A DNA stretch of 64,000 bases from Actinomycetes bacterium. Its GTDB lineage: Bacteria; Actinomycetota; Acidimicrobiia; Acidimicrobiales; Acidimicrobiaceae. The translations under genes and the position numbers were made by a program. Shown one piece after another: positions 16,910 through 26,327 of the stretch; the stretch's first letter is position 1, and every line of letters begins with the position of its first letter. The notes under the pieces were generated by a model, which had not been told where the DNA came from, searched no databases, and saw only the letters and a program-made list of their open reading frames with translations. The stretch is from positions 1 through 64,000 of the forward strand of contig JAKAZZ010000003.1 of assembly GCA_021826315.1 (NCBI GenBank), given 5' to 3'.

Positions 16910-18448
16910 TTATCGATCACCAAGATACATGCGCGTTCGTTCTGCCGCAAGACGACCTGAAACTAGAACCATTGGGACTCCTACGCCGGGCGTCGTCGAT
17001 GCGTTGGCGAAGAATAGTCCAGGGATGGACTTGTCGCTGTTTGCAGGTCGAAATGGGCCGCTCTGAAAGAATCTGTGCGAGATCGAAAATGGCGTTCCCA
17101 TCTCCATGCCCATGGCCTGCCAGTCGAGAGGATCAATGATCTTCTCGGCCTCTATGTCGGACGGATCAGAGCTCAAAACCTTTGCGACTCTTAGGGATGA
17201 TTTAAAGTTCTCCACTGCGTTTTCTCGTTCATTTTTCCAATCGATCTTTCCGCTAAGGTTCGGCACTGGTTCGAGGCAGTAGATGGAGGCGCCACCTTCC
17301 GGAGCCAGCATCGGATCAGAAAAAGACGGAATTGTAACCAAAGTGGAAGCATTGGTCATCTGTCGACCTTCATCGATCAACTCTACGAAGGCCTCCTTCC
17401 AAGAGTCTCCAAAGAAGATATTATGGTGTGCGACTTGGGCCGTTGGTTTGACCTTTGAGCCCAAAAGCATCAGTAGAGCTGACGGGGAGTACTCGCTCTT
17501 GGCAATCTTTCGAGGAGGAGAAGAGTGGCCTAGAAGCTGCTTGTAGGTTATCGCTGCTTCAGCATTTGAAATTACTACATCGAACGATTCGCGTGATCCA
17601 TCGGCCAACTGAACCCCAGTTACGGCTCCGCTCAGTCCATTCGATCGGAGAATTGACGCAACTTTAGTGTTAGTGCGAATTGACACACCCTTTTCGGCTA
17701 GCACCTTCCCGATTGCGATTGGAAGTTGGGCCATGCCGCCTTTTGGAAAGTAGACGCCCGCAATTGTGTCCATGTAGGTGATAACTGCGTAGATCCCAAG
17801 TGCCTCGAATGGGGAGACGCCGGCGTAAAGGGATTGAAACGAGAAGAGCTTTATCAATCGAGAGTCAGAGAAGTAGTCGCTCACGATCGAGTTCAGCTTT
17901 CGAAATGCGCCCAATTTGACGAGATTCAAGGTCGGAGCAATGGGCTTCAAAAAATCGAATAAGGAGTCAAAGTTGCGATCGATAAATTGGTTGAATTCGC
18001 TGTCGTAGAGGTCTTTGAGAAATTTCGAGAAGCGAATGAAGGCGTCCGCATCTTTTTGACCTGAGATTGAACGTATCTCATCTACCATTTGATCGTGGTT
18101 TGCCAAAACGGAGATGCTCCCTTCTCCGTACGGGTCATTACCGCTCGCAAAGTTTGCCCGATAGAGGGTATCTAGCTTGATTAGATCTAGGTGATCGGAT
18201 ACCTTTTCACCAAGTGCCGCAAAGATCGATTCGATGATCGGCAGCATGGTGAGGACAGAGGGTCCCGCGTCGATCGTGTAACCGTTCGACTTGAATTGCG
18301 AAGATTTCCCCCCAAGGTGAGCATCTGACTCAAAGATCGTAATTTGATGCCCCGACGATACAAGGTGGGCAGCTGCAGAGAGGCCTCCGAGGCCACCTCC
18401 GACGATCGCGATTGAGCGAACGGCACGGTTGGGACTATTGGTCGCCAT
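16910..18448 (-). CDS. crtI: Phytoene desaturase
   Basis: CrtI introduces four double bonds into phytoene to give lycopene, using FAD at the membrane. In the 512-residue protein the FAD-binding motif GGGLGGLSAA is near residues 17-26, followed by the acidic residue of ESDAHLGGKSSQF. The C-terminal signature is ANASTTPGVGVPMVLVSGR (about 480-498), diagnostic for the bacterial CrtI family. The ATG at 18448 has AAGGA about 8-10 nt upstream. It sits between crtE (31-bp gap) and crtB (2-bp gap) and is surely co-transcribed. Three- or four-step desaturation cannot be distinguished from sequence. Confidence 0.93.
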   Translation of the reverse strand: MATNSPNRAVRSIAIVGGGLGGLSAAAHLVSSGHQITIFESDAHLGGKSSQFKSNGYTIDAGPSVLTMLPIIESIFAALGEKVSDHLDLIKLDTLYRANFASGNDPYGEGSISVLANHDQMVDEIRSISGQKDADAFIRFSKFLKDLYDSEFNQFIDRNFDSLFDFLKPIAPTLNLVKLGAFRKLNSIVSDYFSDSRLIKLFSFQSLYAGVSPFEALGIYAVITYMDTIAGVYFPKGGMAQLPIAIGKVLAEKGVSIRTNTKVASILRSNGLSGAVTGVQLADGSRESFDVVISNAEAAITYKQLLGHSSPPRKIAKSEYSPSALLMLLGSKVKPTAQVAHHNIFFGDSWKEAFVELIDEGRQMTNASTLVTIPSFSDPMLAPEGGASIYCLEPVPNLSGKIDWKNERENAVENFKSSLRVAKVLSSDPSDIEAEKIIDPLDWQAMGMEMGTPFSISHRFFQSGPFRPANSDKSIPGLFFANASTTPGVGVPMVLVSGRLAAERTRMYLGDR

Positions 18449-18479
18449 TTCTTTTGTCCTTATTTGATATGTCGAGGGT

Positions 18480-19553
18480 TTAGTTTTGTCGCTGTGCGAT
18501 GTATAGAGCTATTTCTCTAAGCATCTCTTTGCCGATATCGTTAAGGAAGCTGTTGTCGAGGGCACGCAGTGATTCCCCGATAAGTAGATCTATGCGCTCC
18601 TCTATCTGGCCCTTAGCTCCGCTATCCTCAATTGCATGCATGACCTCTGCGATTGCATCAGGCGAATCTTGACAGTGTCGGAATAGCTCGGTAAATTTTT
18701 TTCTCTCGTTGCCATCGAGGAGGTTGATAGTCTGGGCAATTAGTTCAGTTGGCTTGCCTTCGCGTAAGTCATCACCAACTGGCTTTCCGGTCAGTGTGTC
18801 GTCGCCGAAGACGCCAAGGAGGTCATCTTGGAGCTGAAAGGCCTCTCCGAGCGGAAGTCCGAAGTCCGAGAGTTGATCTAACTCGGTTTGTCCCTTACCA
18901 CAAAGGACTGCTCCAACGTGCATCGGTCGTTCGATCGTGTACTTACCTGACTTGTAGATATTGATCTTGCGGGCCATATCGACCGTAGGCTCGCACCGAG
19001 CGGTGCCAAGCAGATCTAGGTACTGCCCGATGTTAACTTCTAGGCGAAGTTCGCTATATATCTTGCGTACCTCAATCGGAGCATCCTCGATCATAATATC
19101 TGCGTAGACGAAGGCAAGGTCACCGGCGAGTATTCCGACGCCGTCTCCAAACCTCCGAGACTCTCCTCGATAGTTTGACTTCGAGTGGAAGGCAGCGAAC
19201 TCCTCGTGGACTGTTAAGTTGCCACGTCGCATCGATGAGCCGTCCATAATGTCGTCGTGAAGAAGGGCAAATGTGTGAAGAAGCTCTAGGGCCGTCATGA
19301 CCCTTTGGGCAGTCACATCACTTTGGTCGCCACCGCTTCCAATGAACGCGGCGTAGCATAACGCTGGTCGAATGCGCTTTCCGCCGGAGCGAACCATTGC
19401 AAAAAGGGAGTCAAAGGGTAGACCCAGATTTTCATCAATGAGTGTCCATCGCCCACGCTCCGAAGTCATCAAAGTTTCGAGAATTCCGTCGACAATATCG
19501 GCCGCATCTAAAAGGCCGCGGGGTGCACTGCTCAAAATTACCTCATTGGTCAA
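18480..19553 (-). CDS. crtE: Geranylgeranyl diphosphate synthase
   Basis: This 357-residue trans-polyprenyl synthase makes GGPP from IPP and allylic diphosphates. The first aspartate-rich motif DDIMD is at residues 100-104, followed by the RRG of SMRRG, and the second, LQDDLLGVFGD, begins at 241. The start is a TTG at 19553 with GAAAGG about 8 nt upstream. It heads the crtE-crtI-crtB operon, which argues for GGPP as product, but a different chain length is possible from motifs alone. The 179-bp upstream region should carry the operon promoter; no certain -10 box was found. Confidence 0.9.
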   Translation of the reverse strand: MTNEVILSSAPRGLLDAADIVDGILETLMTSERGRWTLIDENLGLPFDSLFAMVRSGGKRIRPALCYAAFIGSGGDQSDVTAQRVMTALELLHTFALLHDDIMDGSSMRRGNLTVHEEFAAFHSKSNYRGESRRFGDGVGILAGDLAFVYADIMIEDAPIEVRKIYSELRLEVNIGQYLDLLGTARCEPTVDMARKINIYKSGKYTIERPMHVGAVLCGKGQTELDQLSDFGLPLGEAFQLQDDLLGVFGDDTLTGKPVGDDLREGKPTELIAQTINLLDGNERKKFTELFRHCQDSPDAIAEVMHAIEDSGAKGQIEERIDLLIGESLRALDNSFLNDIGKEMLREIALYIAQRQN

Positions 19554-19732
19554 GTTGTAGACCTTTCAAAAACTTCATCGCAAGGCGCTTTCGCAACTCT
19601 AAGCCGTCAAAAACCTACACTTGTTTAGCTACTTTTATCGCTAAATTATTTCGTGCCACTTACTACTACTAAAAGTTGTGTCGGTTGGGCTTGGCCCCTG
19701 TGGGGTAGAAGAGATCCTATTGCGTAAGAATT

Positions 19733-20776
19733 CTAGCTATCGCCGATAGCCGTGTTGTCTGATATTGGGACGGCATTAGAAGATGCGACCGTCTCCCGTG
19801 GCGGGGCTCCAAATGCGAATGATGGTGCGCCAAGGAGGGACGCCAGTACATTGATTCCGTAGACAACGAGTCCAAATTCGATAGCTTGAGTCGTAGCTAT
19901 CCCCAGTGGTTGAAGCATTAGAACGAGAGCACCTTCGCGAATACCAATCCCACCAATGGTTAATGGCAAAACCTGCAACATCGCAACCGTAGGCACCATT
20001 ACCAGAAGCTCTCTCCATGTGATGGAGATGTGAATCGCTGAAGCTGCGAAGAGGGCCGCCGTTACGATGCTTAGTTGGTAGGCAATCGCCCATGCGATGA
20101 GCTTTACTAGCGACGAAGGATCTTCCCTGAATTGCTTAATGCCATTTCCCAAGGAGGAGATGACCGCTGAAAGGGACTTAAACCTACCCTCTGGCTTGAC
20201 CTGCTTCTTGAATATCGTGAAGGTAATAAGAATAAGTAGCGCCGTCAAAGTGGCTGTAGCGATGGTTATGATGATTCCCGAAACTTTCCCAAGGTGAAGC
20301 ATCGCTGGATCGACGGCAATTCCGATCAGGGCAAGGCACGGCAGCACGAACCAACCCGTTAGCCGCTCAATTATAACGCTTGCAAAACCTTCGGCGACTT
20401 GGTCGCTTCGCCGCCCTAACCATCGCGCTCTGACGATATCTCCTCCCACCGTCGATGGGAGGAAGTTGCTAGCAAAAAGTCCAACTAATTGAAGTTTAAA
20501 TAGATCGCTAAATTTATTTTTTACCTTGAGGGCGTTGAGTGCGCCGCTCCACCTAAAAGCGGAAAGTGCGATGCCAGCCAGGGTCGCTAGAAATGCGATC
20601 GTAAGAAGTCCAAAGCCTCGTTGTCCGATTTGTCCGATCCAACCTAGGTGAACTTTGGTCGCTATGGTGAAAAAAGTAATAATTGTGACGACGATACGCA
20701 GGTAACTGAAGGCTTTATGGCGATCGAAGTTTTTTGTAGTACCTGCCCTGAAAGCACCAAAGTCTCTTTGCATCAT
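19733..20776 (-). CDS. UPF0104/LPG-synthase-TM flippase-like membrane protein
   Basis: The 347-residue polytopic protein has about eight helices and the motifs of the lysylphosphatidylglycerol-synthase transmembrane family without the catalytic soluble domain: NFLPSTVGGDIVRARWLGRR near residue 105 and IGGIGIREGALVLML near 268. Members move or help move lipid-linked material across membranes, as AglD- or Alr-like flippases; the substrate here is unknown. A GAGGG site lies about 9 nt before ATG 20776. It follows the crtE promoter region on the same strand, so a link to polyprenol metabolism is possible, not shown. Confidence 0.8.
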   Translation of the reverse strand: MMQRDFGAFRAGTTKNFDRHKAFSYLRIVVTIITFFTIATKVHLGWIGQIGQRGFGLLTIAFLATLAGIALSAFRWSGALNALKVKNKFSDLFKLQLVGLFASNFLPSTVGGDIVRARWLGRRSDQVAEGFASVIIERLTGWFVLPCLALIGIAVDPAMLHLGKVSGIIITIATATLTALLILITFTIFKKQVKPEGRFKSLSAVISSLGNGIKQFREDPSSLVKLIAWAIAYQLSIVTAALFAASAIHISITWRELLVMVPTVAMLQVLPLTIGGIGIREGALVLMLQPLGIATTQAIEFGLVVYGINVLASLLGAPSFAFGAPPRETVASSNAVPISDNTAIGDS

Positions 20777-20992
20777 TTGGTTGTCCCTCGGGTTGGTGGT
20801 TTCTTGAGATCGTCCGTTCTTGTTAGCTTAGGAAAACTTTCTCAACTTACCATTATATTCCAACTTCAGCTAGTGGAGTTTCGCGGTATCGATACGCGGG
20901 TATCTGATAGCTTTTTAGTCGATCAAAAAGTAAGGTCGTTAACCGAGTAGGTTCGACTGTGTATACAAGAACCACAAAGCAGCGGAGGATTT

Positions 20993-22384
20993 ATGGTCGA
21001 CGCAGACGTTGTAGAGCGAGTTTTGCGCGCCGCTCTAGTAAGTGGAGGTGACTTCGCTGAAGTTTTTGTTGAGGAGAAGGCTACCTTTTCCGCAGCACTC
21101 GACGATGGAAGTGTTGAGGAGCTATCGTCCGGCGTAGCTCGTGGCGCGGGTATTCGAGTTCGCTTTGGAGATACAACTGGCTTCGCCCACACCGCCGACC
21201 TTAGTGAGCGAGGCCTCGTACGAGCTGCTGAGGCGGCTTCAGCTGTTGCGCGTCGCAGTTCGTCTCCGTTGGCCACCGTTGCACTTACGTCGCGCTTAGT
21301 ATCGCCTGTTGATGTCGATTCGATTTTGGGTAGTTCAATTTCTAAAGATCGAAAAGTTGAGTTGCTTTTACGCCTTGATGCCGCAGCTCGGTCCACAGGA
21401 GCCTCAATTCGACAAGTGGGTGCCTCATATGGTGACTCCTTTCGGCGGTTTCTCGTTGCGAACTCCAATGGAACGTTCGTAGAGGAAGAGCAGATTAGGA
21501 CTAGGGTTTCGGTCTCGACTGTGGCCGTTGGCGACACTGGCATGCAGGGAGGTTACGAGACGGTCGCTCGAACTATGGGCTTCGAACTCTTGGACGAAGT
21601 TGACCTTGAGGAACTCGCCAGAACGGCTGCGAACCGCGCAATAACAAAACTTTCAGCTCGCCCAGCCCCAAGCGGAAAGCTACCCGTTGTTCTAAATGGA
21701 CGGGGCGGCGGAGTTCTATTTCACGAAGCCTGTGGCCATGGACTTGAGGCGGACCATATCGCTAAAAATTCTTCGGTCTACACCGGTAAGGTCGGAGATC
21801 AGGTTGCATCGCCACTCGTGACACTGCTCGATGATGGAACTTTTGGCAGGGAGTGGGGAACTTACCGTTATGACGATGAAGGTAATCCTGCCAAGAGCAA
21901 CGTTTTGATAAAAGACGGAGTACTTGTCGACTACATGTGGGATCAAAGCCAATCTGATAGGGCCGCGAGAGGTTCAAGTGGAAATGGTAGAAGACAAAGT
22001 TATGCTCACCTACCGATGGTAAGGATGACAAATACATATCTGACCGCTGGTGAGTCGAACCCTGAAGAGATAATTGCCGACACTCAGTACGGAATCTACA
22101 TCGCTCAATTAGGTGGTGGCCAAGTAAACACCGCTACGGGAGATTTCGTCTTTGGAATGACAGAGGCGTATTTGATAGAAAATGGCGAGATAACGGCGCC
22201 TTTACGTGAGGCAAATCTCATCGGGAACGGGCCAGAGGTTCTACGTAATATAGACGCAGTGGCGGATGACTTTTCAATAGTTCCAGGTACCTGTGGTAAG
22301 GACGGGCAGAGCGTCCCTGTTGGTTGCGGGCAACCGACCCTGCGGATTACTGAGGTAACGATCGGTGGTACCGCGAATGGATGA
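20993..22384 (+). CDS. tldD: Metalloprotease TldD
   Basis: TldD is the zinc-bearing subunit of the TldD/TldE peptidase, which degrades unfolded peptides and matures some RiPPs and antitoxins. The 463-residue protein has the HExxxH motif HEACGH at 244-249, followed by GLEADH, and a cysteine/glycine-rich C-terminal part (GTCGKDGQSVPVGCGQP). A GGAGG site lies close before ATG 20993. The gene overlaps the 5' end of tldE by 8 nt, giving coupled translation. Length is normal for the family. Confidence 0.93.
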   Translation: MVDADVVERVLRAALVSGGDFAEVFVEEKATFSAALDDGSVEELSSGVARGAGIRVRFGDTTGFAHTADLSERGLVRAAEAASAVARRSSSPLATVALTSRLVSPVDVDSILGSSISKDRKVELLLRLDAAARSTGASIRQVGASYGDSFRRFLVANSNGTFVEEEQIRTRVSVSTVAVGDTGMQGGYETVARTMGFELLDEVDLEELARTAANRAITKLSARPAPSGKLPVVLNGRGGGVLFHEACGHGLEADHIAKNSSVYTGKVGDQVASPLVTLLDDGTFGREWGTYRYDDEGNPAKSNVLIKDGVLVDYMWDQSQSDRAARGSSGNGRRQSYAHLPMVRMTNTYLTAGESNPEEIIADTQYGIYIAQLGGGQVNTATGDFVFGMTEAYLIENGEITAPLREANLIGNGPEVLRNIDAVADDFSIVPGTCGKDGQSVPVGCGQPTLRITEVTIGGTANG

Positions 22385-23723
22385 TCTAGTAAAGGCCGCC
22401 AAATTTATAACTTCCGCGATGGTCGAAGGCGAGGCGATGGAGGCCTTTATCCTCTCCGAGCGTGAAGTCGCGATCCGTATTTATGAACTTGAGATAGAGT
22501 CATTGACCACCGCCGAGTCATCGGGTGTTGGTATCAGAGTCGTGCGCGACGGACGAACTGGCATCTCGTACGCAGGCACATTAGATCGCGATTCCATAGC
22601 TAAAGCGATCGAAGAGGCGAGAGACAACTCTCGCTTTGGGACTCCAGACGAGTTTGCAGGAGTCGCTGAACCTGATGGAGTCGAACCTCCAATGATGTCG
22701 TCGCAGTGGTCGCATGAACTTCTTACTACTCCAATGGAAAAAAAGATCGAATTGGCACGCGACCTAGAAAGGCTTACACGAAGATTCGATAAGCGAATTC
22801 GGTCGCTCAACTCGTCTAACTACGGTGAGAGTGCTTTTGCGAGTGCAATAATCAACAGCAATGGAATCGAACGCTACAGCGAAGCGACCTACTGCTGGGC
22901 CTATGCTCACGCCCTCGCTGGCGAAGGCGATGAAAGCCAGAGTGGGTTTGGAATGAGTGCCGCAAAGAACTTCGCCGAGATAGACATTGAATTTGCTGCG
23001 AACGAGGCTGCATCAAAGGCGACTCGCATGCTAGGAGCGCGAAAGCCCAATTCAATGCGTACCATGGTGATCTTTGAGCCTGAAGTTTCCCGCTCATTTA
23101 CCTCCATTGTCGCAGGAACACTGTCTGCTGAGAGGGTACAAAAAGGCAGAAGTCTCTTCGCCAATCGCATTGGAGAGGGTGTTGCTAGTACCAAGCTCAC
23201 TCTGGTGGATGACCCAACCGACGAGCGGTTCTTCTCAGCGGTACCAATCGATGACGAAGGTCTCGCTTCTAGGCGTAACGTCATGATCGAAAATGGTGAG
23301 CTAAAAGGGTACTTCTACGACTCATACACCGGCCGTAAAGCTGGTGTACGGTCGACTGGCTCCGGTAATCGGGGCGGAATTGCTGGATCTAGCGCACCGG
23401 GACCACGAGGGTGTTACTTTGAGCCAGGAACGACAAGTCGTGAGGCCCTTATTGAATCCGTGGACTCGGCGATTCTTATTCAATCGATCTCGGGCGTCCA
23501 TTCGGGAGTAAATCCAATAAGTGGCGATTTCTCGGTAGGCGCCGAAGGAGTAGTCATTTCAAAGGGCGAACTCGGAGAGCCTATCAAGGAGTTCACGATC
23601 TCTTCAACGATTCAAAAGATGCTCGGTGACATTCATGAAGTTGCTTCCGACCTAACTTTCCGGCTTGGATCTGCAGCTGGAATGACATTAGCTATTCAAG
23701 ACGTAAGCGTAAGTGGCAACTGA
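22377..23723 (+). CDS. pmbA: TldE/PmbA, partner of TldD
   Basis: The 448-residue protein is the TldE/PmbA subunit, structurally like TldD but without the HExxxH zinc motif. It has the N-terminal domain (to about 190), then the C-terminal part with NRGGIAGSSAPGPRGCYFEPG and ISGDFSVGAEGVVISKGE, which are PmbA landmarks. ATG 22377 is chosen; the frame is open to a GTG 12 nt earlier but that has no site. Overlap with tldD by 8 nt and a PHP gene 9 nt downstream suggest a three-gene operon. No small precursor-peptide gene was found next to it. Confidence 0.92.
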   Translation: MDDLVKAAKFITSAMVEGEAMEAFILSEREVAIRIYELEIESLTTAESSGVGIRVVRDGRTGISYAGTLDRDSIAKAIEEARDNSRFGTPDEFAGVAEPDGVEPPMMSSQWSHELLTTPMEKKIELARDLERLTRRFDKRIRSLNSSNYGESAFASAIINSNGIERYSEATYCWAYAHALAGEGDESQSGFGMSAAKNFAEIDIEFAANEAASKATRMLGARKPNSMRTMVIFEPEVSRSFTSIVAGTLSAERVQKGRSLFANRIGEGVASTKLTLVDDPTDERFFSAVPIDDEGLASRRNVMIENGELKGYFYDSYTGRKAGVRSTGSGNRGGIAGSSAPGPRGCYFEPGTTSREALIESVDSAILIQSISGVHSGVNPISGDFSVGAEGVVISKGELGEPIKEFTISSTIQKMLGDIHEVASDLTFRLGSAAGMTLAIQDVSVSGN

Positions 23724-23732
23724 TTATTTCGC

Positions 23733-24395
23733 ATGAAGTTAGACCTCCACACTCACACGTATATGAGCGGTGACTCAAGCACGACCTTTGATGAGTATAT
23801 CGCTGCTCTTGCGCGTAGTGAAATGGACATCGTAGCAGTGACGGATCACTTACGGATCGACGGTGCTCTCCAATTGAAACAAAGTCTTCCGGGCAAGGTG
23901 ATAGTGGGTCAAGAGTTCCGATGTGACCTCGGAGAAGTCATTGGCTTATTTTTGACCGAATCTATACCGCCACTCCTCTCTTTCGGCGATGCTGTGCAAC
24001 GTATCAAGGATCAGGGGGGATTGGTGATGATTCCTCACCCCAACGACCTCGTGCGTGTCTCGATTAACCTCGAAGATGTTGAGACCTTTGCCTCTCAGGG
24101 GTTGATAGACATCATTGAAATTGGCAACTCTAAGTCAAAGCCCGATGGAGTCTGTGAAGGGGCCCTTCATTTCGCTGAGGTTTTTTCGATTGCAGCAGTT
24201 TCGAACTCTGATTCTCACGTTGAAGAGGCGATAGGATCTTCTTTTACCGAAACGACATCCGCGGTCGACTGTGGCGATCCAACGTCACTCTTGGAGGCGT
24301 TGAAGGGTTCATTTACCAAAATCTCATACTTTGATCCCCCGCGAAGGTGGAAAAGTAGGGTAGTGCCCTCTAGCACAAATTCTTCATTTAAGTGA
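23733..24395 (+). CDS. PHP-domain phosphoesterase
   Basis: The 220-residue protein is a compact PHP-fold metallohydrolase. It begins with the metal-binding HTHT at residues 6-9, followed by AVTDHLR, VGQEF, MIPHPND and SNSDSH, which supply the expected His, Asp and Glu ligands for a trinuclear metal site. Relatives hydrolyse phosphate monoesters such as nucleotides or histidinol phosphate. No other domain is present, so it is not polymerase-linked. It starts 9 nt after pmbA and may be translated with it, although the role in peptide turnover is not clear. Confidence 0.82.
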   Translation: MKLDLHTHTYMSGDSSTTFDEYIAALARSEMDIVAVTDHLRIDGALQLKQSLPGKVIVGQEFRCDLGEVIGLFLTESIPPLLSFGDAVQRIKDQGGLVMIPHPNDLVRVSINLEDVETFASQGLIDIIEIGNSKSKPDGVCEGALHFAEVFSIAAVSNSDSHVEEAIGSSFTETTSAVDCGDPTSLLEALKGSFTKISYFDPPRRWKSRVVPSSTNSSFK

Positions 24396-24565
24396 GTTTG
24401 AGTTACATTTTTGTTTCTAAAGAACGATTTTAAGACAGTTCAGCGTTAGCGTTTTTAACGAACTGTGTTGCACGGGTCGTTGGGTGTCATTTACGCTCAA
24501 TGCGAGCTATGCAATTGCAGACCTCTTGAATTTGTGTAACAAAACGATATGAGTGAGGTAATGAC

Positions 24566-25798
24566 GTGGCAAAAGTAGTAATTGTAGGTGCGGGATTTGC
24601 CGGATTAGCGGCGATGAGTACCCTCTCAGATGCCGGAGTCGATGTGACATTGGTCGACCGTCACAACTTTGCGACTTTTCAACCACTTCTATATCAAGTC
24701 GCAACTGCGGGGCTCAATCCAGGAGACGTCGCTTTTCCAGTGCGAACCCTACTTAGAAAGCGTAAGGGAGTAACTTTCAGGCAGGGCATCCTAAGCGGAA
24801 TTGATTCGGCGGCCAATGAAATTGCCTTAGTTGATGGTGGTCGGATTCCTTACGACTACCTCATTCTTGCTATGGGAGCTACAACCAATTTCTTTAATGT
24901 TCCTGGAGCAGAAGAGAATTGCCATGCGATCTACACCCTCGATGAGGCCCTAGCGGTTCGTAATAAGGTTTTCTCCCTCTTTGAGAGGGCAGCTTCTAGG
25001 GGTCCGCGCGATAATACCCTCACGACTGTTGTCATCGGCGGAGGAGCTACAGGCGTTGAAATGGCTGGGGCACTTGCCGAATTGAAGCTTCGCGCTTTTC
25101 GCACTGACTATCCAGCGCTAGATCCTGCCCAAGCAAGAGTCATTCTTATTGAGGCCCAAGACCGTCTATTAGGAGCTTTTTCTCCGGAGCTTTCCAAGTA
25201 TGCCTCGGCGGAACTCAAAGGCAGGGGAGTTGAAGTATATCTAAATACCGTAGTTGAAGGCGTTACTCCAGAAGGGGTGCAACTCAAGGGCGGCAATTTT
25301 ATCGATTCGCACCTGGTCATTTGGAGTGCAGGCGTAGGGGTGTCAAAGCAATTTGCGGAGCTTGGTTTGCCCCAGCATCGAAATGGTCGTTTTGAAGTCG
25401 GTGGCGATCTAAGAGTAAAAGGTCACGACAACATCTTTGCAGTTGGCGACGTTGCCGGCGGCATCTTAAGCGAAGGACAGCTCTTGCCTCAGTTGGCACA
25501 ACCGGCTATCCAGACTGGAAGTTGCGCCGCTGAAAGCATAAAGTCCCTTATCAGCGGTGGTGCTACTAAGACCTTTCACTACAAAGATAAGGGGACTATG
25601 GCAACCATCGGGCGTAATGCTGCGGTGGCAGAATTGACTGGTGGAATGAAACTCACAGGCACGACGGCTTGGGTAGCTTGGCTTGCCTTGCACCTTATGA
25701 CCCTTTTGGGAGTGCGCAATCGACTGTCAGTTCTGCTTAACTGGTCATGGCACTACATCTCCTGGGGTCGAGGACCTCGAGTAATCCTCGGAGGGTAA
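24566..25798 (+). CDS. ndh: Type II NADH dehydrogenase (NDH-2)
   Basis: This 410-residue flavoprotein oxidises NADH and reduces quinone at the inner face of the membrane without pumping protons. It has a first dinucleotide motif GAGFAG at residues 8-13, the NDH-2 quinone-site pattern PLLYQVATAGLNP, a second motif GGGATGVEMAGALAEL and NIFAVGDVA for FAD. A TTGAAT (24526-24531), 16-bp spacer and TATGAG (24548-24553) may be the promoter. The start is a GTG at 24566. The gene converges with fmdB one base after its stop. A sulfide:quinone reductase is less likely because the paired catalytic cysteines are absent. Confidence 0.88.
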   Translation: MAKVVIVGAGFAGLAAMSTLSDAGVDVTLVDRHNFATFQPLLYQVATAGLNPGDVAFPVRTLLRKRKGVTFRQGILSGIDSAANEIALVDGGRIPYDYLILAMGATTNFFNVPGAEENCHAIYTLDEALAVRNKVFSLFERAASRGPRDNTLTTVVIGGGATGVEMAGALAELKLRAFRTDYPALDPAQARVILIEAQDRLLGAFSPELSKYASAELKGRGVEVYLNTVVEGVTPEGVQLKGGNFIDSHLVIWSAGVGVSKQFAELGLPQHRNGRFEVGGDLRVKGHDNIFAVGDVAGGILSEGQLLPQLAQPAIQTGSCAAESIKSLISGGATKTFHYKDKGTMATIGRNAAVAELTGGMKLTGTTAWVAWLALHLMTLLGVRNRLSVLLNWSWHYISWGRGPRVILGG

Positions 25799-25799
25799 G

Positions 25800-26114
25800 T
25801 TAACCAGCGGCAGGCGTTGGAGTAGCGGCTGGGGTTGTCGATGCGGGGGCCTCAGTTGCAGGTTTAGCCGTTTCGCTTGGAGCAGCTGGAGCGGATTCTG
25901 CGGTTGTGCTCGTAGGCGTTACAGTCGACGTAGATGACGACCTCGAATCGGTTTTATAAAAGCCACTTCCCTTGAAGGTTATGCCTATATTTCCGAAGAC
26001 CTTTCTTAGTTCGCCGCCGCATTTTTCGCATATGGTAAGAGGATCATCTGAGAAGCTCTGTTGTACCTCGAAGTTGTAAGAACACGACTTACATATGTAC
26101 TCGTAACGAGGCAT
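25800..26114 (-). CDS. FmdB-family zinc-ribbon protein with low-complexity tail
   Basis: The 104-residue protein starts with the FmdB/CxxC zinc ribbon: MPRYEYICKSC, then CEKCGGELRKVF about 20 residues later. This family appears near formate/amide genes but its biochemical role is unknown. From about residue 55 the protein is a tail of Ser, Thr, Pro and Ala, which is usual for actinobacterial members. Its stop is one base from the NDH-2 stop, the two genes converging. The start ATG gives the typical MPRYEY beginning. Confidence 0.85.
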   Translation of the reverse strand: MPRYEYICKSCSYNFEVQQSFSDDPLTICEKCGGELRKVFGNIGITFKGSGFYKTDSRSSSTSTVTPTSTTAESAPAAPSETAKPATEAPASTTPAATPTPAAG

Positions 26115-26327
26115 GGTAACTCCTAGTTTTTAGCACTCAATACTTTCGACTGCTAATTTTACCACCGCTAACGTTGAGAGTGTGCATGCGATTAGGTCAG
26201 TGGCAGTATGTCTGTGCCGCTAAATGAAAAAACTAATGATTTATTAATCCAAAGATTGGCTCAGCGATAGGAAATGAGTGTTGAATTGTAGTAACGAGTG
26301 TGGACTCAAGAGCCGGAGGTCTTTCAG

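Noticed and set aside
20923..21543. 206-codon frame on the minus strand opposite tldD
   Set aside because: It is very rich in Ser, Thr and Arg as expected for an antisense shadow, and tldD on the other strand is certain.
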